10,251 nucleotides of DNA from an uncultured Clostridia bacterium (GTDB lineage Bacteria; Bacillota; Clostridia; Lachnospirales; Lachnospiraceae). Positions 1-9,856 of this stretch are shown one piece after another. A program made the position numbers and the translations under genes. How positions within the stretch are numbered: position 1 is the stretch's first letter; each line of letters opens with the position of its first letter. The stretch covers positions 1-10,251 of the forward strand of contig CAMWWR010000031.1 of assembly GCA_947178045.1 (NCBI GenBank), written 5' to 3'. The notes under the pieces were generated by a model. The model did no database searches and was not told where the DNA came from. It was given only the letters and a program-made list of their open reading frames with translations.

Positions 1-587
1 GGGCAGATGATATCATGGATACTTCAGGCGCTCAGTGCTGGTATGACAACGGAGCGATAAAATTTTCTGTGTGGAATCCGGCGGATATGAGCGAGCCAAT
101 ACAGATCGTATGTAAATATGTAGAAACATATCACTATCAGGGCTCACCTCTGCAATATAAGGTTTTGGACGCTAATTTTGACGGATATACGGATTTTGCC
201 TGGATATGCCATTCGGGCAATCAGCCGATATTCTATTATCTCTGGCTCTGGGATGAAGAACAGAAAAGGTTTGTGGAAGAGCCTGCTTACCACGACATAT
301 CCTCTCCTGTCGCGGATGCTGATAAGGAAATCATTTACGGGTGGAGCCGCAGCAGCGCCGCATCGGATGGGTGCAGTACTCTTCACAAATGGATCGACGG
401 ACATCTGCTCTGTGTGCGTCATATTGAAGTATGGCGCGAGATCCATGCGGACAATTATACTATGACCGTAGAGGATTGGGTGGATGGCGAAATGATCGAG
501 ATCTACCGCGCAGAATTTCCGTCACCAGAGGAATTTGATCCGGAACGAAGCAAATGGCTGGATCCGGATTATCACGGAGAACAATAA
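1..587 (+). CDS. Partial protein with DxNxDGxxD motif (XAC2610-like), 5' end missing
   Basis: The reading frame is open from the left window edge to a TAA at 585-587. The first in-frame ATG is at 15, but no ribosome binding site precedes it and the frame stays open upstream, so this is probably the C-terminal part (190+ residues) of a longer protein. Counting from that ATG, residues 52-60 read D-A-N-F-D-G-Y-T-D, a DxNxDGxxD pattern as in calcium-binding loops and FG-GAP/XAC2610-type proteins, followed by aromatic beta-strand-like segments. No membrane segment is visible. Base composition is lower in GC than in the atp genes. The gene converges on the YwmB-like gene and shares a terminator region with it. 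Its function is unknown; an extracellular or lipoprotein role is a guess, because the N-terminus lies outside the window. Confidence 0.7.
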   Translation, partial: ADDIMDTSGAQCWYDNGAIKFSVWNPADMSEPIQIVCKYVETYHYQGSPLQYKVLDANFDGYTDFAWICHSGNQPIFYYLWLWDEEQKRFVEEPAYHDISSPVADADKEIIYGWSRSSAASDGCSTLHKWIDGHLLCVRHIEVWREIHADNYTMTVEDWVDGEMIEIYRAEFPSPEEFDPERSKWLDPDYHGEQ

Positions 588-654
588 AAACGGGAATGGA
601 GAGCCGCCCTATTTCGAAAAAACGCAGGGTATAAAATGGCGTGCACAGATTTTG

Positions 655-716
655 AAAATAACGTGCGCAGGCTTTGAAATTTATTTTCTTTGTCTGCACA
701 CGTTATTTTATTTTTC
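655..716. terminator. Probable bidirectional terminator between convergent genes
   Basis: The arms 655-670 (AAAATAACGTGCGCAG) and 694-709 (CTGCACACGTTATTTT) are complementary over 16 positions with one mismatch, around a 23-nt loop. The outer ends are A-rich on the left and T-rich on the right, with more T residues at 711-715, so either strand would give a hairpin with a U-rich tail. It lies between the stops of the + strand gene (587) and the - strand gene (728), as expected for a shared terminator. The loop is long for a strong terminator. Confidence 0.65.
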
Positions 717-727
717 TGCGGCTCCCC

Positions 728-2551
728 CTACCAGTCTCCGCGCAGCAGCGGCGTAGCCAGATACACAACCGTCCGGTTGTTGTCCTCCTCATAGCGCATC
801 GCCACCTGGATGTTAATTTTTTTCTGATCAACGCTGACATACTCCGGAAGCTGGCTGGAATAGGCATAAATCGTGTACAGCTCCTTGTCCCTGTTCTCAT
901 AGATAATCTTGCCGCCCAGCTCTTTGATCATGGAATTCGCGATCCTGTCCCAGCGCTCGAGCGGAAGCTCTCCCTCGTATGCGCCCAGAAACTGCATTGT
1001 CGTCTCTGACTGCACGACCTGTAGATCCTTCAGTGCCTCCAGCAGGATATCGCGATAGGACAGAATGTCAAAATTGACATCGTTTTGAATGACGAGCTCC
1101 GTATATAAATAGGTGCGGGAGGTATCCTGGCGCAGCGTGATCGCCTTGATCGTGGTCGCCGCCCGCTTCGCCTCCTTATGATAGGTATAGACTTGGCTGA
1201 CCTCGTTCTCCTGATAATCAGCCGCTCCCTCCATCCGTATGCCGAGCGAATTGGCAAGATAGCCGATCAGAGCCTGCTTGTCGTGCTCTGTCAGAAATGC
1301 CGTACCGTAATCCACGGTTATCTGCATCCTGCTTTCCAGACAGCCCGAATCAGTCACTACAAAGGCATCCGTGATGTCCATCTCGCGGTAGAAGATCCGG
1401 TCGGTCGTATATTTTGTCACCATGCCGATCAGCAGGAACGCGCACAGTATGAGGAGCAGCCTGACCCGCCAGCTCTCGTTGACATAAGCTGTGAATTGCT
1501 TCCATTCCTCACGCAGGCGGCTTCCAAGTGTCCACTCCGTCCGTTTCCCCTGTCGGGATGCTGTCCTGCGGTTTCTTATGCTGTCTATAAGGGAATATTT
1601 CTTCCTCCCCGCACCACTTTCTCTGCTCTTTGTGCCGGTGCTCCTGCGATACTGTCCGCCTCGCTCCGCGTACCTGCTCCGGTCTGCGGTTTCGTCCTCT
1701 GCTCCCATGCCAGCGTCTGTCCGATATCGTCCGTTTCGTTCTGTATACCTGTTTCGGTCTGCAGGCCAGTCCTCTGCTCCTGTGCCAGCGTCCTCCGCTC
1801 CTGTGCCGACATCTGCCCGATATCGTCCGCTCCTCTCCGCATATCTGCTCCGGTCTGCAGGCCAATCCTCTGCTCCTGTGCCGGCATCTGTCCAATATCG
1901 TCCGTTTTGTTCTGTATACCTGTTTCGGTCTGCAGGCCAGTCCTCTGCTCCTGTGCCAGCGTCCTCCGCTCCTGTGCCGACATCTGCCCGATATCGTCCA
2001 CCTCGCTCCGCATACCTGTTCCGGTCTGCAGCTCCGTCCTCTGCTTCCATGCCGGTATCTGTTCGATATCGTCCGTTTCGCTCCACATATCTGCTCCAGT
2101 CTCCAGCTCCGTCCTCTGCTCTTGTGCTCACATCTGCCCGATACCGCCCGTTCCACCTGCTATATCCGTTGTTCCGGCCTGTGGCTCCATCCTCCACTCC
2201 CATACTGGCGCTTTCATGATAATATCCGGCCGCCTCCGTAAAGCCGCCCCTGCCCTTCTCTCCTGCACTTATTCGATTATATCTGTCTGCCCCTGTATAA
2301 TTGTCTCGTCCTTCGGTGCCCGCGTTTTCATGACCTTCGGTACCCGTGTTTTCGCGATAATATCCGACGGCTTCTGTGACGCCGTCTCTGCTCTGTCTTG
2401 CACCGGCCCTGTCTGATCGAGTGTAAGCGGCTTTCTCCCCCGGCTCTTCCTCCGTCCCGGCTGCCTGATGCCGCTCGCTGCGGCGGCTCAGCCCCCGATT
2501 CTCCCCTGTATCATAACCCTGCTCAAAGCGTTCTTCATCCTGATTTCTCAT
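728..2551 (-). CDS. Repeat-arm membrane protein with C-terminal YwmB-like domain
   Basis: This 607-residue protein starts at ATG 2551, preceded by GGAGG (2559-2563) at 7 nt spacing. Residues 1-125 are hydrophilic and low in complexity. Residues about 126-315 hold about seven 25- or 32-residue repeats rich in R, Y, G, E and D. Residues about 316-363 are strongly basic, 362-382 form one hydrophobic membrane segment, and 390-607 form a globular domain. That domain resembles the YwmB family (called TATA-box-binding-like in databases): an internal segment with N-x-N-F-D, a late Y-x-Y-S-S-Q segment and a C-terminal K-x-N-I-Q-V-A-x-R-Y stretch ending in A-T-P. In Bacillus subtilis ywmB also lies close downstream of atpC, which supports the call. 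The positive-inside rule predicts a cytoplasmic repeat arm and an outside YwmB-like domain. Typical YwmB proteins are about 240 residues, so the arm is an added extension. The function is unknown. Confidence 0.78.
   Translation of the reverse strand: MRNQDEERFEQGYDTGENRGLSRRSERHQAAGTEEEPGEKAAYTRSDRAGARQSRDGVTEAVGYYRENTGTEGHENAGTEGRDNYTGADRYNRISAGEKGRGGFTEAAGYYHESASMGVEDGATGRNNGYSRWNGRYRADVSTRAEDGAGDWSRYVERNGRYRTDTGMEAEDGAADRNRYAERGGRYRADVGTGAEDAGTGAEDWPADRNRYTEQNGRYWTDAGTGAEDWPADRSRYAERSGRYRADVGTGAEDAGTGAEDWPADRNRYTERNGRYRTDAGMGAEDETADRSRYAERGGQYRRSTGTKSRESGAGRKKYSLIDSIRNRRTASRQGKRTEWTLGSRLREEWKQFTAYVNESWRVRLLLILCAFLLIGMVTKYTTDRIFYREMDITDAFVVTDSGCLESRMQITVDYGTAFLTEHDKQALIGYLANSLGIRMEGAADYQENEVSQVYTYHKEAKRAATTIKAITLRQDTSRTYLYTELVIQNDVNFDILSYRDILLEALKDLQVVQSETTMQFLGAYEGELPLERWDRIANSMIKELGGKIIYENRDKELYTIYAYSSQLPEYVSVDQKKINIQVAMRYEEDNNRTVVYLATPLLRGDW
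1607..2176 (-). repeat. In-frame tandem repeats, 75- and 96-bp units
   Basis: About seven units encode residues 125-315 of the YwmB-like protein. The core pattern is D-R-x-R-Y-x-E-R-x-G-R-Y-R-x-D-x-G, then G-A-E-D. Units are 25 residues, or 32 where a seven-residue G-T-G-A-E-D piece is doubled. Outer units (125-150, 151-175, 290-315) are more diverged than central ones. All unit lengths are multiples of three, so repeat gain or loss keeps the frame, and this also leaves several other frames open. Confidence 0.9.
1685..2026 (-). repeat. 171-bp higher-order direct repeat, two copies
   Basis: Positions 1685-1855 and 1856-2026 are adjacent copies of a 171-bp block, each made of one 25- and one 32-residue unit (57 codons). 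The stretch 1738-1828 is identical to 1909-1999 over 91 bp by direct reading. This indicates a recent duplication, or homogenisation by recombination. Confidence 0.88.
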
Positions 2552-2600
2552 AAAAAAACCTCCATTTCGGTAATAAGCATTACCAAAAAATGGAGGTTTT
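2552..2600 (-). terminator. Intrinsic terminator of the atp operon, overlapping the downstream RBS
   Basis: On the minus strand the arm at 2600-2588 (AAAACCTCCATTT) pairs with 2567-2555 (AAATGGAGGTTTT) over 13 bp. Inside it, GGTAAT at 2584-2579 pairs... as ATTACC's partner across a 4-nt loop (2575-2578), with a small 3-by-1 internal loop between the two stems. A run of seven T residues (complement of 2552-2558) follows the stem. It begins 22 nt after the atpC stop, as expected for the operon terminator. The 3' arm contains the GGAGG that serves the next gene. Confidence 0.85.
2559..2563 (-). promoter_or_regulatory. Shine-Dalgarno of the YwmB-like gene, inside the terminator stem
   Basis: GGAGG reads on the minus strand 7 nt before ATG 2551. 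The spacer is exactly the seven-T tract of the terminator. All five bases are paired in the predicted hairpin, so the site should be hidden in read-through RNA unless the stem is opened. Confidence 0.8.
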
Positions 2601-2622
2601 ATACTTTAATACTATTATGCTT

Positions 2623-3042
2623 CTATCGGTGATACTTCTCCGCCAGCGACAAGCGTATCAGGGATCTGCGCAGCGCCAGCTCGGCCCGCGTCTCGTTGAG
2701 CTCCGCGTCCGCGCTCTTCAATCGACGTTCCGCGCGGATCTTTGCCTCGTTCGCGCGGTTGATGTCGATCTCCTCCGGCCACTCGCAGGATTCGGCCAGA
2801 ATGACCACCTTATCCCCCAGAATCTCAAGAAAGCCCTCGTGAAGCGCAGCTTCCCGCTCCTCGCCGTCCTTCTTGATCCGCAGAATACCCGGAGCCACAA
2901 TCGCAGTCAGCGGAATGTGGTCCTTCAGCACGCCGATCTCACCCTCGGTCGTCGTCAGCTCGATCATGTCCGCCTCGCCGTCAAGAAAGATGCGGTCGGG
3001 AGCAATCACCTGCAGCCGAAAGTATTTTCCTGTATCTGCCAT
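2623..3042 (-). CDS. atpC: F1Fo ATP synthase subunit epsilon
   Basis: Epsilon belongs to the central rotor stalk, couples gamma to the c-ring and can inhibit ATP hydrolysis. The protein has the usual two parts: an N-terminal beta-sandwich (about residues 6-86, with the T-x-E-G-E-I-G-V-L-x-x-H-x-P-L core) and a C-terminal two-helix region (about 90-139). The linker carries I-D-x-x-R-A (residues 92-97), the motif linked to ATP binding in Bacillus epsilon. I chose ATG 3042 (139 residues) because AGGGG lies 9 nt upstream. A GTG at 3048, directly after the atpD stop, would add two residues but sits too close to that site. It is the last gene of the atp operon and is followed by the terminator at 2552-2600. 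Confidence 0.95.
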   Translation of the reverse strand: MADTGKYFRLQVIAPDRIFLDGEADMIELTTTEGEIGVLKDHIPLTAIVAPGILRIKKDGEEREAALHEGFLEILGDKVVILAESCEWPEEIDINRANEAKIRAERRLKSADAELNETRAELALRRSLIRLSLAEKYHR

Positions 3043-3048
3043 ACGCAC

Positions 3049-4488
<1,440 letters not shown>

Positions 4489-5358
4489 TTAACCGATTGC
4501 ATTCGCGCCGGCAATGATTTCGGTAAGCTCCTGCGTAATCGAGCTCTGCCGCGCGCGATTATACTTCAGGGACAGATCGGAAATCATCTCGTCCGCGTTG
4601 CTGGTCGCCGCATCCATCGCCTGCATGCGGGCCCCGTTTTCACTGGCAAGCGCCTGGACCAGCGCTCCATAAATCAGACTGTTGATATATTTCGGAATGA
4701 TGAGATCCAGCGCTTCCTCCGCCGCCGGCTCGTAATTCATAAGCACGAGGCTGTCCGAGGATTCCGCCGCCCCGGCTTCCTCCGGTTCCTTCCTCTCGAC
4801 CGGGAGAAGCTTTAAAAAGGTCGGAATATGCACCACCGTGTTTTTGAACACCGTGTATGCGATATAGATCTCGCCCACCTCATTGTTCACAAATGCGTCG
4901 AGAACGGCCCGTCCGATATCGACCGCATCCCGGAACATCGGCTCGTTGATCACCTCGGAATAATCCGCCCGGATCGTGTAGCCGCGTCTGGCCAGAGTGT
5001 CCCTGCCCTTGCGGCCGACCGCATAGATCAGGGCGTCCTCCTTCGGTATCCCGCTGTCCGTCACCAGCTTGATCACATTGGAGTTATAGCCGCCCGCAAG
5101 TCCCCGGTTCGAGGTGACCACGATGATCGCCTTTTTCGCCGAGCTGCCGGCATTCAGATAAGGATGTGACAAGGTACTGGACTTTCCCAGCATGGAGCTC
5201 ACGGTCTCGTACATATAGTTGAAATACGGCAGCGACTGCTCCGCGCGCGTCTTCGCCTTCTGCAGCTTGACCGTGGAAACGAGCTTCATGGCCTTGGTTA
5301 TCTGTCCGGTACTCTGAATACTTTCTTTCCGCCTTTTGATATCCCTCATTGAGGCCAT
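4489..5358 (-). CDS. atpG: F1Fo ATP synthase subunit gamma
   Basis: Gamma is the rotating shaft inside the alpha3beta3 head. The 289-residue length is normal. The N-terminal helix has the family pattern M-R-D-I-K-R-R and then T-G-Q-I-T-K-A-M-K-L-V-S, followed by the V-T-S-N-R-G-L-A-G-G-Y-N core near residues 81-92. The C-terminal signature I-T-Q-E-L-T-E-I-I-A-G-A-N-A falls at residues 274-287. The ATG at 5358 is 18 nt after the atpA stop, with an AGGG-type site 9 nt upstream; an ATG three codons later (5349) is also possible. A stretch near residues 190-205 is rich in Glu and Ala, probably a surface loop. Confidence 0.95.
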   Translation of the reverse strand: MASMRDIKRRKESIQSTGQITKAMKLVSTVKLQKAKTRAEQSLPYFNYMYETVSSMLGKSSTLSHPYLNAGSSAKKAIIVVTSNRGLAGGYNSNVIKLVTDSGIPKEDALIYAVGRKGRDTLARRGYTIRADYSEVINEPMFRDAVDIGRAVLDAFVNNEVGEIYIAYTVFKNTVVHIPTFLKLLPVERKEPEEAGAAESSDSLVLMNYEPAAEEALDLIIPKYINSLIYGALVQALASENGARMQAMDAATSNADEMISDLSLKYNRARQSSITQELTEIIAGANAIG

Positions 5359-5376
5359 AGCTTCACACCCTCTCTG

Positions 5377-6904
<1,528 letters not shown>

Positions 6905-6925
6905 TATAAATAGTCTGGTTTTGTT

Positions 6926-7474
6926 TTATGAAAGCTGAATTTTCTGCAGCTGTTTTTCCATCTGCGACAGCTTTGTACGGATACTGCTGTCCACAACACG
7001 GTCGCCGATCCGGATCACCATTCCGCCGATCAGCGCTGCGTCCACCTTGTAATGAATTTCCAACGTGGCATAATCGGTCGTCGCAAGCAGCTTCTCCTCG
7101 ATCTTCGCTTTCTGCCCGGCAGTCAGCTCCACCGCGGAGGTCACTCCGACCACTCCGATTTTTTTATAGTCCTTCACTAACGAAAGGAAATAGCCCAGGA
7201 TCGCATCCAGCTCATCCGCCCGCCCCTTCTCGACCACCAGCGAGAGAAAGCCCGTCATATCGTCGGACGCTCTGCCGCGGAAAATATTTTCCACAGCGGC
7301 AAGCTTTTCCTCCCTGCTGATTTTCGGATGTGTCAGCAGAAGCGTCAGCTCCCTGCTCTGCCCAAGGACCTCGCGCACACCCGCGGCCTCCTCAAAAAGT
7401 GCGTCCACGGACTGCCTCTCCAGAGCCAGATCGAACAGGGCTTCTCCGTATACCTTGGATACTAATTTCGCCAT
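6926..7474 (-). CDS. atpH: F1Fo ATP synthase subunit delta
   Basis: Delta links the top of the alpha3beta3 head to the b-subunit stator stalk. The 182-residue protein has the usual helical N-terminal domain (Y-G-E-A-L-F-D-L-A near residues 9-17, then the T-H-P-K-I-S-R-E-E-K region) and the C-terminal signature with G-G-M-V-I-R-I-G-D-R-V-V-D-S-S-I near 150-165. ATG 7474 lies inside the end of atpF (13-nt overlap), with AGGTG 7 nt upstream, so the two genes are probably translationally coupled. Confidence 0.95.
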   Translation of the reverse strand: MAKLVSKVYGEALFDLALERQSVDALFEEAAGVREVLGQSRELTLLLTHPKISREEKLAAVENIFRGRASDDMTGFLSLVVEKGRADELDAILGYFLSLVKDYKKIGVVGVTSAVELTAGQKAKIEEKLLATTDYATLEIHYKVDAALIGGMVIRIGDRVVDSSIRTKLSQMEKQLQKIQLS

Positions 7475-8070
7475 GTATCATCACCTATCTCATTCAAAGC
7501 CTCGTCCACGAGCTGCGACTGTTTCTTTTCATCCATGCTTTCCGCAACAAATTTGCCAGCCATCATAGATGCCACAGAAATCATTTCCTTCTTTACTTCG
7601 TCCTTCATCTTATTCTTTTCGAGCTCGATCTCTCTGTTCGCTCTCTGTGCTATTCTCGCTGCTTCCTCATGAGCCTCCGCAAGGATCTCGGCCTCCTTCT
7701 TCATGGCCTTCTTTCTGCCCTCGCTCAGAATCTCATCCACCTCCGTGTCCGCAGCCTGTACCTTCGCGTCGTACTCGGCCTTGAAGCGGAGCGCATCCTC
7801 CTTATCCTTTGCGGCCGCGTCCAGATCTCCCTGGATCTTCGCACGGCGCTGCTCCAGAAGATTCCGCGCAGGATTGAACAGGAGATAGGATAACAGCAGG
7901 AACAAGACGAACACGGCGATCAGCGTAATGCAGACATCTGCCAGCAGCTGAGCGTCCAGTCCGAAAATACGGTTCATCCAGGCAAACAGGCCCCTGCCGT
8001 CCTCGTCGCTGATCACGATCTCTGTCAGAAATACGCCGCCCGCGTTAATACTGCTCATCAAACTGCCCAC
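7462..8070 (-). CDS. atpF: F1Fo ATP synthase subunit b
   Basis: Subunit b forms the peripheral stalk that holds the head against the a subunit. One membrane helix (about residues 44-65) is followed by N-P-A-R-N-L-L-E-Q-R, then a long charged helix rich in A, E, K and D suited to a right-handed coiled coil, ending in a delta-binding C-terminus. At 202 residues it is longer than the usual 160-170, because about 43 residues precede the membrane helix. The start is GTG 8070, with AAGGGAGG 7 nt upstream; an internal ATG at 8058 would drop four residues but has no such site. It overlaps atpH by 13 nt. Confidence 0.93.
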   Translation of the reverse strand: MGSLMSSINAGGVFLTEIVISDEDGRGLFAWMNRIFGLDAQLLADVCITLIAVFVLFLLLSYLLFNPARNLLEQRRAKIQGDLDAAAKDKEDALRFKAEYDAKVQAADTEVDEILSEGRKKAMKKEAEILAEAHEEAARIAQRANREIELEKNKMKDEVKKEMISVASMMAGKFVAESMDEKKQSQLVDEALNEIGDDTWRN

Positions 8071-8114
8071 TGCTTTGCCTCCCTTCGGTTGCTGATTTTA
8101 TGCGTTCTCCAAAA

Positions 8115-9201
<1,087 letters not shown>

Positions 9202-9205
9202 TTTC

Positions 9206-9856
9206 TCACCCTCCTTTGCTAAAAAATTTTATTACTTTATGAGTTAACGGCTGTAAATATGCCGAGAACTTCAAACTGAATGTGCCAAGAAGCACGCCGA
9301 TAATATGAAACACCTGCGGCAAAAGCCCCCCGGCTGCAAACGCGGCCGCCGCAATCAGCAGCCTCTTCATCGCGCTCCGCTTCGTGTACCGGCCCGCAGA
9401 CTCCTCATCCATGTCGAGCACACGGTCGATCGTGATATACAGATGCCACAGCAGCACCCCTGCCGTACCTCCGCCGAGCAGCACGCCGAACACCCAGCGA
9501 AGCCAACTCTCACGGATAATAATACCGCCTGCGGCCGCAAAAATCAATGAAAAAATTGCAATTCCAACCGCCATATCCCGGAGTGTTTCCCGCGCCGTGA
9601 GCGCGTCCTCCTCAGGCGTGACCGTGCTGAGAATCTCATCCCTCCGGCCCGTCTCCGTTTTTCCGGCGGGAGCATTTTCTGCCGGATCTGCATTCACATG
9701 ATTAGTATCGGCTTCCCTGACAGTATCTTTCGCTGCCGGGCCTGTATCCGCATGCTTTGCATCGTCTTTTTCCACGGCAGGATTTTCACCGCTGTCAGCC
9801 CCGTCCGTCTTCTCCATGCCGCTCCTGCTCTCCTCCGTTTCGTTTTCGCCAGGCAT
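9206..9856 (-). CDS. atpI: ATP synthase subunit I-like protein with long acidic N-terminal arm
   Basis: First gene of the atp cluster, directly before atpB. Residues about 1-93 are hydrophilic, rich in D, E, A, T and G, and probably disordered. Four hydrophobic segments follow (about 95-114, 121-143, 163-179, 182-200), ending with F-S-A-Y-L-Q-P-L-T-H, a pattern I associate with clostridial AtpI. AtpI proteins help assemble the c-ring; they are poorly conserved, so the call rests on membrane pattern, C-terminus and position. I chose ATG 9856 (216 residues) because GGAGGAGG lies 6 nt upstream. The frame opens earlier, to 9934, but without comparable support, and a later ATG at 9817 also has an AGGAG nearby. 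The acidic arm is unusual, since AtpI is normally 110-130 residues. Confidence 0.78.
   Translation of the reverse strand: MPGENETEESRSGMEKTDGADSGENPAVEKDDAKHADTGPAAKDTVREADTNHVNADPAENAPAGKTETGRRDEILSTVTPEEDALTARETLRDMAVGIAIFSLIFAAAGGIIIRESWLRWVFGVLLGGGTAGVLLWHLYITIDRVLDMDEESAGRYTKRSAMKRLLIAAAAFAAGGLLPQVFHIIGVLLGTFSLKFSAYLQPLTHKVIKFFSKGG

Noticed and set aside
1607..2176. CRISPR array or mobile-element repeats
   Set aside because: The units are contiguous, without unique spacers, are in frame and encode a conserved amino-acid pattern; there are no cas, transposase or terminal inverted repeats.
1178..2416. 412-codon + strand frame and other long frames across the repeats, including a Cys-rich repeat protein
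   Set aside because: Repeat units are multiples of three bases, so a frame lacking stops in one unit lacks them in all. Only the minus frame ending at 728 has a strong binding site and leads into a recognisable folded domain.
2601..2700. Promoter for the YwmB-like gene in the end of atpC
   Set aside because: There are A/T-rich -10-like hexamers on the minus strand, but none has a -35-like element at suitable spacing, so I do not call one.
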